A stretch of 64,000 nucleotides of DNA from Ancrocorticia populi (GTDB lineage: Bacteria > Actinomycetota > Actinomycetes > Actinomycetales > Actinomycetaceae), in assembly GCF_003123745.1 (NCBI RefSeq), contig NZ_QETB01000001.1:620001-684000 (forward strand), in the 5' to 3' direction. Shown one piece after another: positions 25,096 through 35,107 of the stretch. The notes under the pieces are model-generated. The model searched no databases. It was given only the letters and a program-made list of their open reading frames with translations, and was not told the origin of the DNA. Every line of letters begins with the position of its first letter. Position 1 is the first letter of the stretch. Both the position numbers and the translations under genes were made by a program.

Positions 25096-27039
25096 GTGAA
25101 CGAAGATGATTCGAGGGAGAACGAGGACCGGACCCTCGGCGAGGCCGTGTTTGGACGCGACGGCGACGAAACGCCTCCCACCGAACATACGGATATCCCT
25201 GAGGCCAGCCCAACGCCCGAGGAACCGGCTGAGACTGAGGCAACCGCGGGAACTGAGGCGACTGCGGCGATCCCGCCCGTTGTGCCGCCGGTAGAGGCAT
25301 CATCGGCAGCGAGCGACGATATCCCGCCGAGCGACGAAGGCAGTGATCCCACGAAGAAGAAGCGCAGGCGCTGGCCGTGGATCACGGCTGCGGCCGTGGT
25401 AGTGGTTGCGGCGGCCTATGTTGGCGGAGCGTTCTACTACGCCGACCGCGTGCCCAAGGGCACCGAGGTTGCCGGGATCAAGATGGGCGGTCTGGACCGC
25501 GACGCTGCAGCCGCCAAGCTCAAGGCGGACGTGGTAGATCAGTTGAGCCAGCCGGTGGAACTTGCGGTTGAGGGCGCAGATGATCTGGACCCGATCACGA
25601 TCAACCCATCGGACTATTCGCTTGCTGTGGATGAAAACGCCACGGTGGATTCGGTGGTGGGCTTCTCGCTGAGCCCGGCGCGTATGTGGGCGCACTTGGC
25701 GGGCGGATCGAACGTGGACCCGGTTTACAGCTATGACGAGGACCAGCTCGCAACAACGGTGGATTCGATCGCCGAGCAGACGGATCGTGAGCCGGAGAAC
25801 GCCTCCATCGCCTTTGATGGCACCGAGCCTGTACTCACAGAGGCCAAGGTGGGCCTCGCGCTGGATAAGGACGCCACCAGTACTGTCCTGTCCGAAGAAC
25901 TCCTGACGCAGCCTTCCCCGATCACCCTAGCTGCGGAGGAAGCCGAACCGGATATCACCACGGACGCCGCTAACGAGGTCCTCTCGGATGTGGCAGAGCC
26001 GCTAGTTGCTTCGAACATCACGGTTTCGGTGAAGGACCAAACAACGGATCTGACCCCGGGGCAGTTGGCCGAAGCAGCCTCGTTCAAGGAATCGGATGGC
26101 AAGCTGGCACTGAACGTTGATGGTGAGGAGCTGGCGGACGCCGTCACGGAGGCCCTCCCAGATACGCTCACCCCGGGCAAGGACGCCACGATTAAGATCG
26201 TGGATCACTCCACGCCCAAGATCACTGAATCAGAGGATGGCCTAGGGATTGGCGCGGATGAGTTGGCGGAGGCCGTCGTCGGCCTAAATAAGGACGATAC
26301 GGACCGGACTATCGCTCTGGAGCCAACTGAAGTACCCGCGGACTTTACCACGGAGGATGCCGAGGAGCTGGGCATCAAGGAAGTAATCTCGGAGATCAAG
26401 ACGCCGCTCACGGACGATTCGGTGCGCACCAAGAACTTGCTGGTGGGCACGAAGAAGATCACGAACACGCTGGTCAAGCCGGATGAGACGTTCTCGCTAG
26501 AGGAGGCGCTCGGCCCGATTACGGCGGAAAATGGCTTCGTATCCTCCGGTGTGGTGGCAAACGGGTTTAATTCGACGGCGATGGGTGGCGGACTATCCCA
26601 GCTGTCCACGAACACGTTTAATATCGGCTACTTGGGCGGTATGGAGGACGTGGAGCACAAGCCCCACTCCAAGTACTTCGATCGTTACCCGATGGGCCGG
26701 GAGGCCACCCTGTGGGAGGGTACGATCGATATGAAGTGGAAGAACACTTCGCCCTACGGCGTGGTGATCGATACTTGGGTGGCCGATGGTTACGTGCACA
26801 GCCAGCTGTGGTCCACGAAGTACTGGGACGTTAAGGCGTCCACTTCGGATCCGTATAACTACCGTCAGCCCACAACGAAAAACAACACCGCAGCGGACTG
26901 TGTGCCCTCGGGTGCGGGTGGCGCCGGGTTTACAGTGGACGTGAGCAGAACGGTGTCCCACGATGGCACCACGAATGACGATCTGAGCGGCTCATACAGC
27001 TGGACGTACAGCCCGGTTGATGCCGTGACGTGTAACTAG
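25096..27039 (+). CDS. VanW family cell-wall-associated protein with peptidoglycan-binding-like repeats
   Basis: A 647-residue membrane-anchored protein. The first 85 residues are acidic and Pro/Thr-rich (cytoplasmic), followed by KKKRRRWPW and one membrane segment (about residues 92-115). The extracellular part has repeated YoaR-type putative peptidoglycan-binding units and then a VanW domain: PDETFSLEEALGPIT, GGGLSQLSTNTFN, and HSKYFDRYPMGREATLW. VanW domains occur in surface proteins and some vancomycin-resistance clusters; their activity is unknown. The GTG at 25096 is preferred because GGAAGG lies 8 bases upstream; an ATG at 25081 is in frame. Confidence 0.85.
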   Translation: MNEDDSRENEDRTLGEAVFGRDGDETPPTEHTDIPEASPTPEEPAETEATAGTEATAAIPPVVPPVEASSAASDDIPPSDEGSDPTKKKRRRWPWITAAAVVVVAAAYVGGAFYYADRVPKGTEVAGIKMGGLDRDAAAAKLKADVVDQLSQPVELAVEGADDLDPITINPSDYSLAVDENATVDSVVGFSLSPARMWAHLAGGSNVDPVYSYDEDQLATTVDSIAEQTDREPENASIAFDGTEPVLTEAKVGLALDKDATSTVLSEELLTQPSPITLAAEEAEPDITTDAANEVLSDVAEPLVASNITVSVKDQTTDLTPGQLAEAASFKESDGKLALNVDGEELADAVTEALPDTLTPGKDATIKIVDHSTPKITESEDGLGIGADELAEAVVGLNKDDTDRTIALEPTEVPADFTTEDAEELGIKEVISEIKTPLTDDSVRTKNLLVGTKKITNTLVKPDETFSLEEALGPITAENGFVSSGVVANGFNSTAMGGGLSQLSTNTFNIGYLGGMEDVEHKPHSKYFDRYPMGREATLWEGTIDMKWKNTSPYGVVIDTWVADGYVHSQLWSTKYWDVKASTSDPYNYRQPTTKNNTAADCVPSGAGGAGFTVDVSRTVSHDGTTNDDLSGSYSWTYSPVDAVTCN

Positions 27040-27059
27040 ACTGCATTGGAGAGGAATCA

Positions 27060-27386
27060 ATGACCTACATCATCGCTCAGCCGTGCGTGGACGTAAAAGA
27101 CCGCGCGTGTGTGGATGAGTGCCCGGTTGATTGCATCTATGAGGGCGAGCGCTCGCTTTACATTCATCCCGATGAGTGCGTGGATTGCGGGGCATGCGAG
27201 CCCGTGTGCCCGGTGGAGGCCATCTACTACGAGGATGATGTCCCCGAAGAATGGGCCAATTACTACGATGTGAACGTGGACTTCTTCAAGGATCTCGGTT
27301 CGCCCGGCGGTGCCGCGGCAGTTGGTCCCATAAGTGGGGATCATCCGTTCGTTGCCGCCCTGCCTCCGCAAAACGCGGACGAGTAA
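27060..27386 (+). CDS. fdxA: 7Fe-type ferredoxin
   Basis: A 108-residue ferredoxin of the FdxA kind. Cysteines at 9, 17, 21, 25, 40, 43, 46 and 50 give the arrangement for one [3Fe-4S] and one [4Fe-4S] cluster (CVDECPVDC and CVDCGACEPVCP motifs). It carries electrons for cytoplasmic redox enzymes. The placement 19 bases before dapC is a common actinobacterial order. A GAGAGG ribosome binding site precedes the ATG. Confidence 0.94.
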   Translation: MTYIIAQPCVDVKDRACVDECPVDCIYEGERSLYIHPDECVDCGACEPVCPVEAIYYEDDVPEEWANYYDVNVDFFKDLGSPGGAAAVGPISGDHPFVAALPPQNADE

Positions 27387-27405
27387 GTAGGGGAGGGCTT
27401 GGGCG

Positions 27406-28545
27406 GTGCCGCTTTTTTCCACTGAGCTTCCCGATTTCCCCTGGGATTCCCTTGTCCCCGTGCGTGAGCGCGCCGCCGAGTATCCGGGTGGCGCTGTAGA
27501 CCTCACGATCGGAACCCCGGTGGATCCTGTTCCGGCGCTGATCCAAGAAGCCCTGTGCGAGGCGAGCGATGCGCCCGGCTATCCGCCAACGATCGGCACT
27601 CCCGAGCTGCGTTCGGCTATCGAGGAGTGGTTGGTACGGCGGCGTGGAGTTGCGCCTGCCGGTACGCCCGGGGTTTTGCCAACCTTGGGTTCGAAGGAAA
27701 TGGTGGCTCTGCTGCCAGCGCTTCTGGGCCTCGGGGCCGGTGACGTTGTGGCCTTTCCCGAGGTTGCCTATCCAACCTATGACGTGGGAGCGCGGCTGGC
27801 AGGTGCGGTTCCGCTGCCGATCGATACAGGTGCCGATCCGGAGGCATGGCCCACGGGCATCACGATGCTCTGGCTGAACTCCCCGGGCAATCCTAATGGG
27901 CACGTACTCTCCGTGGAGCAACTGCGCCGGATTGCCCAGTGGGCGCGTGCCAACAACGTGATAGTGGCCAGCGATGAATGCTACGGCGAACTTGCCTGGG
28001 ACGTGGCGGAAGCACCTTCAATCCTCGATCAGCGCGTGTGCGGCGGGGACTACAGCGGACTGTTCTCTTTGTACTCGCTGTCCAAACAATCGAACCTTGC
28101 TGGGTATCGCGCAGCGTTTATCGCGGGCGATCCCGAGCGTATTGCGGCCCTCAGCGAGGTGCGCAAGCACGGCGGTTTCCTCATGCCAGCGCCCGTGCAG
28201 CATGCGATGGCGGTTGCCCTGGGCAACGAGGCGCATGTGGCCGCCCAGAAAGAGATCTACCGGAAGCGGCGCGTGATCCTGCAGGAGGCCGTGGCTTCCG
28301 CCGGGCTGGATTCCGATGCCGATACCGTGGCGGGCCTGTACCTCTGGGTAGGCGATCCGAGCGGGCGCGTGGACGGCTGGGGGCTGGTTCGTGCCTTTGC
28401 GGAGCTGGGCATTATCGTGGCGCCCGGAGATTTCTATGGGGTGGCTGGGAGTGGGCGCGTCCGGATCTCTCTGACCGCAACGGATGAGCGTGTGGCCGAG
28501 GCGGCCGAGCGGATGCCGCGCCTGCCCGCGATCCTAGCTGGCTAA
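27406..28545 (+). CDS. dapC: Succinyldiaminopimelate transaminase (DapC)
   Basis: A 379-residue fold-type I PLP aminotransferase. The PLP lysine motif is SLSKQSNLAGYRAAF, substrate/PLP contacts are in WLNSPGNPNGHV, and the N-terminal part is VDLTIGTPVDPVP. This matches the actinobacterial DapC of the lysine/diaminopimelate pathway, converting N-succinyl-L-2-amino-6-oxopimelate with glutamate. The GTG start at 27406 is preceded by GGGAGGG. The fdxA-dapC order supports the call. Confidence 0.92.
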   Translation: MPLFSTELPDFPWDSLVPVRERAAEYPGGAVDLTIGTPVDPVPALIQEALCEASDAPGYPPTIGTPELRSAIEEWLVRRRGVAPAGTPGVLPTLGSKEMVALLPALLGLGAGDVVAFPEVAYPTYDVGARLAGAVPLPIDTGADPEAWPTGITMLWLNSPGNPNGHVLSVEQLRRIAQWARANNVIVASDECYGELAWDVAEAPSILDQRVCGGDYSGLFSLYSLSKQSNLAGYRAAFIAGDPERIAALSEVRKHGGFLMPAPVQHAMAVALGNEAHVAAQKEIYRKRRVILQEAVASAGLDSDADTVAGLYLWVGDPSGRVDGWGLVRAFAELGIIVAPGDFYGVAGSGRVRISLTATDERVAEAAERMPRLPAILAG

Positions 28546-28596
28546 AGAGTAGCCGCGAGGCAGCATCATTACACAGTTCTCCGCTGCTACGCAGTT

Positions 28597-29778
28597 CTAG
28601 ATAGGGACCCTTTGATGATTGGGGTTGAAGTGCACCCATCTCATATCTAAGTGTTCGCCCAGATTGTCTTCCCACAGATGTGGCGGCAAATCGGGTTCTG
28701 GTGGCGGGTCAGGCGGCCGAGGAGTGATCTTCTCGCCGTGGTGACTCCGGAAAGTGAGTCCGTCTGGACGCTCGGGGTCACCGCTGATCGTGAAGGAGCC
28801 CCTATGGTGCTCATCATGGTGGAAACTACACAAGCAGAGCAGGTTTGACGGATCGGTTGAGCCACCATCACGCCAGTGGGTCTTGTGATGGACCTCGAGA
28901 TAAGCCGTGGAGCCACAGTCAGGGAATCGGCAGCCCTTGTCACGATCTTCAACAAGCCGCCGCGTCCGGCCGGGGACGATCCGCTGAGTTCGTCCCACCG
29001 CAACAGGCTTTCCCTCAGTCTCCCATACCGGGATCAACTGTCCTTCACAGGTGTAACGCTCAGTCAGGTGGTGTGGGAGCGCCCCGGCCTTGTGAAGCCA
29101 CGACTTCCCATCAGTATCCAAGTGTATGAGGACCTGATAGCGGTTCCGCCTGGAGGGTTCGGTGACGGTTTCAAGAGAGCGGGCGGCAACGTCTACTAGG
29201 CCATCGGCAAGGCTGGCCTCCGTGTTTCCCGCGGTGAAGAGGGCATCTTTGGCTTCCCGGATCGCCTGTTGTACCTGGCTCCCGGCCACTAGATCAGTGG
29301 TGGTGAACGATAACCGGAACTGGTCATCAATCACACCCATCGTCAGCGAAGACGTATCCCGGCCCGTGTCAGGAGTGCTGTGATCGCCACGGAAGTATGT
29401 GGATAGCGCGCGGCGGAGTTGTGTACAGGTTGCATACTGCGCGATCTCGGTGGCGTCCGCTGAATACGAGGCCGGGGCATGTGCGGCCACAATCGCGGCT
29501 TGATCCAACGTCACCCGGCCTTCACTCAGGGATGTCATGAGCTCGGGAAGTTCGCCTGTGCGGCGAGCGACCTTCACCATCTTGCCTACAGTGTGCCGGT
29601 CAAGACCTGTTTTTAGCGTTAGGAAATGTTCGACCGAACGGATTCCCCCACCCTTCCAGGTGTCATCTTCGATCACCCGGGCAGCTAGAGAAATTATCTG
29701 GCCGTGCAACTGTGCGACTTGGCCTGACAGTTCCCCGATCTCCTCGGAGACTGTTGCCCAATCCGTTCGTGTTGCCAT
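28597..29778 (-). CDS. DUF222 / HNH endonuclease domain protein
   Basis: A 393-residue protein. The N-terminal DUF222 helical domain spans about residues 1-240 (VSEEIGELSGQVAQL start, GRVTLDQAAIVAAHAP middle). The C-terminal HNH motif is complete: CRFPDCGSTAYLEVHH, WRDGGSTDPSNLLCLC, FHHDEHHRGSF. Such genes are multi-copy and associated with repeat elements in actinobacteria, for example the mycobacterial REP13E12 family. Biochemical role is unproven. A TTGACGCAA repeat and the CGACGACGACG element lie just beyond its start at 29870-29932. Confidence 0.9.
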   Translation of the reverse strand: MATRTDWATVSEEIGELSGQVAQLHGQIISLAARVIEDDTWKGGGIRSVEHFLTLKTGLDRHTVGKMVKVARRTGELPELMTSLSEGRVTLDQAAIVAAHAPASYSADATEIAQYATCTQLRRALSTYFRGDHSTPDTGRDTSSLTMGVIDDQFRLSFTTTDLVAGSQVQQAIREAKDALFTAGNTEASLADGLVDVAARSLETVTEPSRRNRYQVLIHLDTDGKSWLHKAGALPHHLTERYTCEGQLIPVWETEGKPVAVGRTQRIVPGRTRRLVEDRDKGCRFPDCGSTAYLEVHHKTHWRDGGSTDPSNLLCLCSFHHDEHHRGSFTISGDPERPDGLTFRSHHGEKITPRPPDPPPEPDLPPHLWEDNLGEHLDMRWVHFNPNHQRVPI

Positions 29779-29869
29779 ACCTCATTCTACCCGAACGCGC
29801 GTTTGAGTACAAGGGTTTTCCGGCGCGATTTCAACGAATTGTTTGGGTTTACTGGGGCCGTTTTAATAC

Positions 29870-29932
29870 CGGGTTTGCGTCAATTCTTGGGTTAGGTGAG
29901 GTGGTTTTTACCGACGACGACGAATTCCATGC
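29870..29932 (+). repeat. Composite repeat: GGGTTTGCGTCAATTC plus CGACGACGACG/CATGC
   Basis: The core TTGCGTCAA is at 29875-29883, followed by TTTTT, CGACGACGACG (29912-29922) and CATGC (29928-29932). The same order of blocks is seen at 11161-11213. The right end overlaps the last codons of the acetyltransferase gene and encodes its Arg-Arg-Arg-Arg tail. Confidence 0.65.
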
Positions 29933-30774
29933 CCGCGGAGACGTGAGCGCCATTTCAGGCGACCTCCCGAGTCAGGCTTATCATTCTGATTCGTCTGACC
30001 TGACGGTTCTGAGCCAAGGATGATCTGCTGCGGTTGATAGAGTTCAACCTCGCCCGACTCGATGCGGTTCAGGATTTCCGTGATCTCATGGGGATCCTCG
30101 CTGAACAATTCTTGCGGGTCATAGTTCCACCACTCCGAATTCAAGAGACGGACGATCAGTTCGTCAGGGAACCGGTACCGGATAACGTTGGCGGGGTTGC
30201 CACCCACGATCGCGTATGGCGGGACATCTTTGGTGACCAATGCGCCCGAGGCGATTACTGCCCCCGTACCTACCTTGACCTGTGCAGACAACGTCACGTT
30301 TGCGCCGATCCATACATCGTGTCCGATAGTGGGGTAGTCATCTGGGGCAACTTCGAAGTAGTCCGCGAACTGCTTCAGCTCTTCAGTTTGTGCCCGATCG
30401 AACAGGTGGTTGTTCGGCCTGAACATGGCCGCTGAGGTGGTGAGTGTGTCGAGTGGGTGCGAGGAGTCAAGGAAACGCAGGCCACTGGAGATGGAGCAGT
30501 ACCGTCCCGCGGTAAAACCCTCGGGGAGTGGCGAGAAGCTGTAGGTAAACGCGCCGAGTGATGCGAAGCCGTGGCTTTTTCGGCCTCCCGGAAATGGCTT
30601 GTAAGGCCCTTTGTAGATACCAACGTTTTCTTCGATCGCAACTGGCTGCCGAAAGGCTACTTCCGCGCCTGCTTTGAGCCACCCGTAGGTACCGTCGGTA
30701 GGTGCTGGAATGTTGAATTTTGTCAGGATATTGAGCTCGTGGAGCTTCGAGAGTAGGTCTGGAGTTATCTTTAC
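29908..30774 (-). CDS. CatB/Vat-type O-acetyltransferase, reading frame without a standard start codon
   Basis: The frame continues without a stop from about 30786 down to 29908 and reads as one family member of about 288 residues. It opens [15 protein letters not shown], has GRYCSISSG, then [23 protein letters not shown], and the hexapeptide core [22 protein letters not shown] and [11 protein letters not shown]. Only the part after an ATG at 30426 (172 residues) has a normal start. At the expected initiation point (30774-30772) the codon is GTA, one base from GTG, and a TGA lies four codons further up. The gene may be disabled, use a rare start, or contain a sequence error. The family acetylates sugars or drugs. 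Confidence 0.7.
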   Translation of the reverse strand, partial: VKITPDLLSKLHELNILTKFNIPAPTDGTYGWLKAGAEVAFRQPVAIEENVGIYKGPYKPFPGGRKSHGFASLGAFTYSFSPLPEGFTAGRYCSISSGLRFLDSSHPLDTLTTSAAMFRPNNHLFDRAQTEELKQFADYFEVAPDDYPTIGHDVWIGANVTLSAQVKVGTGAVIASGALVTKDVPPYAIVGGNPANVIRYRFPDELIVRLLNSEWWNYDPQELFSEDPHEITEILNRIESGEVELYQPQQIILGSEPSGQTNQNDKPDSGGRLKWRSRLRGHGIRRRR

Positions 30775-30846
30775 ATTTGCAGCGACTCAGTTACTTTAAG
30801 ACGGGACTAGGGGGCGTTGTCTACCATTGCTTCTCGCTGGGTTAAC

Positions 30847-30868
30847 AGTTACCTACGTGAGCGTAACT
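30847..30868 (+). promoter_or_regulatory. Inverted repeat upstream of citrate synthase
   Basis: AGTTAC (30847-30852) and GTAACT (30863-30868) form a 6-bp inverted repeat with a 10-base spacer, about 100 bases before the citrate synthase start. A further CAGTTAC lies at 30788-30794. This could be a regulator site; no known consensus is claimed. Confidence 0.25.
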
Positions 30869-30970
30869 AGCACAGGCTCGATTGCGGGCGTATGTTTGGT
30901 CACAGGACTTACTGCCCATAAGGCACCCATATGCGGCCCTAGGGCCACAAACCTGTAGAAAGAGGTTTCA

Positions 30971-32323
<1,353 letters not shown>

Positions 32324-32356
32324 TCAAAAGGGCTGCTGAGCAGCTGGATAGATAGA

Positions 32357-32390
32357 AAGGTGTGGGCTGCCAATCGGCAGCCCACACCTT
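32357..32390. terminator. Bidirectional hairpin terminator between convergent genes
   Basis: Arms at 32357-32371 (AAGGTGTGGGCTGCC) and 32376-32390 pair perfectly over 15 bp with a 4-base loop. It lies 33 bases after the citrate synthase stop and 13 bases before the stop of the convergent gene, so it can serve both. Confidence 0.88.
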
Positions 32391-32403
32391 CGTCTTCGAG
32401 GAA

Positions 32404-32919
32404 CTAGCGTCCAAGCTCCTCATCCAGTGCTTTCGTGAGGGACGTGAGCTTCTTTCTTTCGATTGTCAGTGACTCGCTGACTCCTGAGTACTTGGAGTAT
32501 TCGTCGCGGAAGTTGTCCGGAGTGAGGATCTCATAATGTTCATCTGCATTATCAGAGCGCCCAAGCGGATCGGGAACTCCGCTTGAGACTTGTTCATCCT
32601 CTTCCTTGATATCGATAAACGAGGTAACCGGCTGGAGGTCATTGACCAATGAGTCAACTGTCTTGGCCTGCTGCTCTATCTTGCTGATCTGGGCGCTCAG
32701 ATCAGAGCCAGTTCCCTGTTGATCATGGGCGGCAGTGAGTGCATCATTAGCATCATCGATTGCCTCCTGCGCGGAAGCAATCTGGTCACGTGATGAGCCA
32801 ACAAGGTCTTCCCAGTGAGAATGAGCCAGTACCGATTCGGTCCGCCAGCCAATGAGGGCTAGGAGCAGGACAAAAAGAAGTGCAACGGATATGGGCAAAA
32901 CGACCTTGTCATGTTTCAC
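32404..32919 (-). CDS. Membrane-anchored coiled-coil protein of unknown function
   Basis: From the GTG at 32919 the protein is 171 residues. It has one N-terminal membrane segment (VVLPISVALLFVLLLALIG, about residues 6-24) and an extracytoplasmic helical region (SSRDQIASAQEAIDDANDAL) that looks coiled-coil. A longer frame starting at 33063 would add 48 residues before the membrane segment. The GTG start is preferred because GTAGG is close by, but this is uncertain. It lies just before the surface-polymer locus, on the opposite strand. No family is recognised. Confidence 0.6.
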   Translation of the reverse strand: MKHDKVVLPISVALLFVLLLALIGWRTESVLAHSHWEDLVGSSRDQIASAQEAIDDANDALTAAHDQQGTGSDLSAQISKIEQQAKTVDSLVNDLQPVTSFIDIKEEDEQVSSGVPDPLGRSDNADEHYEILTPDNFRDEYSKYSGVSESLTIERKKLTSLTKALDEELGR

Positions 32920-33240
32920 CGCACCTACGTTACCTTGCCGGATTGCAAACGTCCTCAATCCGACGTGATCCGGTGGGTGAAGAAACCACCTGATAAGGCC
33001 GATACTGACTGGCGTTTCAAGAATTTCTTGTAATAGCCAAGCGCCCGCGGAGAGCTTGCTCATAAGCTCATCCGTTTATTGTTATCAAACCGTTAGATTG
33101 GTGTAATCTTCTGTACATACTCCAGCGTTCGTATGTTTGAATTGTCTTCAAGTTCGGCGTGTTAACTTGGCACTGACCGGATTAATTCGAACACGACGAG
33201 TTGTTGGAATGGTTAATGTTAGCTAATTGCACATGATGAC

Positions 33241-34188
33241 GTGTCGGGAGCGATCGTATTGACTTCTACGTTGCCCAGTAGGCCGGGCGATAGCGCGTCT
33301 ATTGGAGCTGAGTCCTTGTCCTCTGCTGGGACTGCAGTAGTCCGAGTTGCGGTTGACGATCTAGACGAGGTTTCGAAGCGTCCGGGACTCTTGGCGTATA
33401 TCCATCGGTTATGGGATCGTCGCCATTTTGCAATAGCTGATGCCAAAGCACACGCGTATCAGCGCTCGCATGGCACTGCTTTGGGAATCGCTTGGCTTGT
33501 GATCAATCCGTTCCTCAATGCACTGATCTACTTTCTGGTGTTCGGGATGCTATTGCAAACTAGCCGCGGCGTAGAGAACTTCCCGGCTTACCTTGTGGTT
33601 GGGTTGAACTTCTTCACCATTATGCGTACCGCCTTGAACTCCGGATCAGGCGTGATGATGGTACGGAACTCGCAGAACTTGATGAGCGCCTTCGCGTTTC
33701 CTCGCGCCCTCATCGTGGTTTCGTGGACAATCAGGCAGTTCCGTGAGTTTCTCCCAGTGCTTTTGGCAACGCTGCTGTTCATTGTCCTGATACCGCCACA
33801 TGCCATGCCTAACTGGCACTGGCTGATCGTCATCCCAGTGATCTTCATTGGCTTTGTGTTCGTATTTGGGCTCACTCTTTTTACGAGTGTTATCACGATG
33901 GCATTCCCGGATATGAAGTTTATCTGGCCGCTCATTGGACGCTTTTGGTTCTATGTTTCTGGAGTCTTCTTCAGCCTCAACATGTTCGAGTCCATGCCGC
34001 TGGTTACCACCGTGATGCAGATCAACCCGGGATACGTGTTCCTCAGTATGAACAGAGACCTCCTGATCTACCAGACGGTGCCCTCGCTGGGAACCTGGGT
34101 TTATATGATTGGCTGGGCAGTTCTCCTCACGCTGATCGGCTTCCTTCTCTTCTGGTCAAGGGAGGAGACCTATGGCCGTAACCGATAA
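33241..34188 (+). CDS. Polysaccharide/teichoic acid export ABC permease (TagG/Wzm type), pair 1
   Basis: A 315-residue ABC-2 family permease with about six membrane helices after a roughly 70-residue cytoplasmic start. Typical family stretches include LGIAWLVINPFLNALIYFLVFG, the VGLNFFTIM region and WPLIGRFWFYVSGVFFS. Together with the next gene it would move a lipid-linked polymer across the membrane. It starts with GTG at 33241; a TTG at 33259 is an alternative. It opens a seven-gene operon and overlaps the ATPase gene by 17 bases. Confidence 0.88.
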   Translation: MSGAIVLTSTLPSRPGDSASIGAESLSSAGTAVVRVAVDDLDEVSKRPGLLAYIHRLWDRRHFAIADAKAHAYQRSHGTALGIAWLVINPFLNALIYFLVFGMLLQTSRGVENFPAYLVVGLNFFTIMRTALNSGSGVMMVRNSQNLMSAFAFPRALIVVSWTIRQFREFLPVLLATLLFIVLIPPHAMPNWHWLIVIPVIFIGFVFVFGLTLFTSVITMAFPDMKFIWPLIGRFWFYVSGVFFSLNMFESMPLVTTVMQINPGYVFLSMNRDLLIYQTVPSLGTWVYMIGWAVLLTLIGFLLFWSREETYGRNR

Positions 34189-35101
34189 GCCGGAGGCTGA
34201 TGAGGCTCTCGAAGGGAGTCTCAGCAGTGGTTCGATGCCGGGGAGCCCCTCGGTTGTACTCAGTCATGTGTCAGTAACGTACGAGACTGCCGTCAAGAAC
34301 TCTCTGATCAACGGGGACCAAAAGGGTAAAGGCGGGCTGAAGCGGTACCTTCCGGGATCCCACAAGCAGGTAGTCAATGCTGTAGCGGACGTTAGTACGA
34401 TCATCAGAACCGGAGAATCTGTTGCCTTTGTTGGCTCCAATGGAGCCGGTAAATCTACTCTGCTACGCACGATTGCTGGTGTTGAGCATCCAACGTCCGG
34501 CCAGATCCTCGTATCTTCGCAGCCACAGTTGCAAGGCGTGGGGGCAGCTATGATTCCGCTCCTATCAGGGTTGCAGAACATTCGGATTGGGTGCCTTGCG
34601 ATGGGAATGGATCCGGAAGACATACCTGAGGCAACTAAATATGTGCGGAACTTGGCGGGTATTGGAGATGCTATCTACCGGCCGATGAATACCTACTCTG
34701 CCGGCATGAGGGCGCGGCTCTTGTTCTCGATCAACGCTGCGTCCCGCCCGGAGATCCTCTTGATAGACGAAGCTCTAGGCACCGGGGATGCCACTTTTAC
34801 GGCTAGAGCAGAGAAGGCCATGGGGGAGATACGGGATAACGCGGGGACCGTCATCATGGTTTCACATTTCCTCAAGAACGTGGAACGCATGTGCGAGCGT
34901 TCAATCTGGATGCATCAGGGCAAGATCATCGCCGATGGCAAAACAAAAGAGATTCTGAAGGATTACCGCGTCTGGGCCAATCGGCAAGCTAAGGGGCTAC
35001 CTGAGAAGGCCGCCGCGGTAATCGAAAAGCGTGTTTCTACATATGTACCTGTGGAAATTGAACTCGTTTCAGGGAGGGATGTTGGGGGTTCGAGCCTCTA
35101 A
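34172..35101 (+). CDS. Polysaccharide/teichoic acid export ABC ATPase (TagH/Wzt type), pair 1
   Basis: A 309-residue ATPase. Walker A is VGSNGAGKST, the signature region is TYSAGMRARL (the S-x-G-M form typical of TagH/KpsT/Wzt transporters), and Walker B is ILLIDEALGTGD. About 50 C-terminal residues follow the ATPase core. It lacks the large C-terminal carbohydrate-binding module seen in Wzt of O9a type. GGGAGG precedes the ATG within the permease gene. It pairs with the permease at 33241; a second pair is at 50781-52404. Confidence 0.9.
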   Translation: MAVTDKPEADEALEGSLSSGSMPGSPSVVLSHVSVTYETAVKNSLINGDQKGKGGLKRYLPGSHKQVVNAVADVSTIIRTGESVAFVGSNGAGKSTLLRTIAGVEHPTSGQILVSSQPQLQGVGAAMIPLLSGLQNIRIGCLAMGMDPEDIPEATKYVRNLAGIGDAIYRPMNTYSAGMRARLLFSINAASRPEILLIDEALGTGDATFTARAEKAMGEIRDNAGTVIMVSHFLKNVERMCERSIWMHQGKIIADGKTKEILKDYRVWANRQAKGLPEKAAAVIEKRVSTYVPVEIELVSGRDVGGSSL

Positions 35102-35107
35102 CAGATC

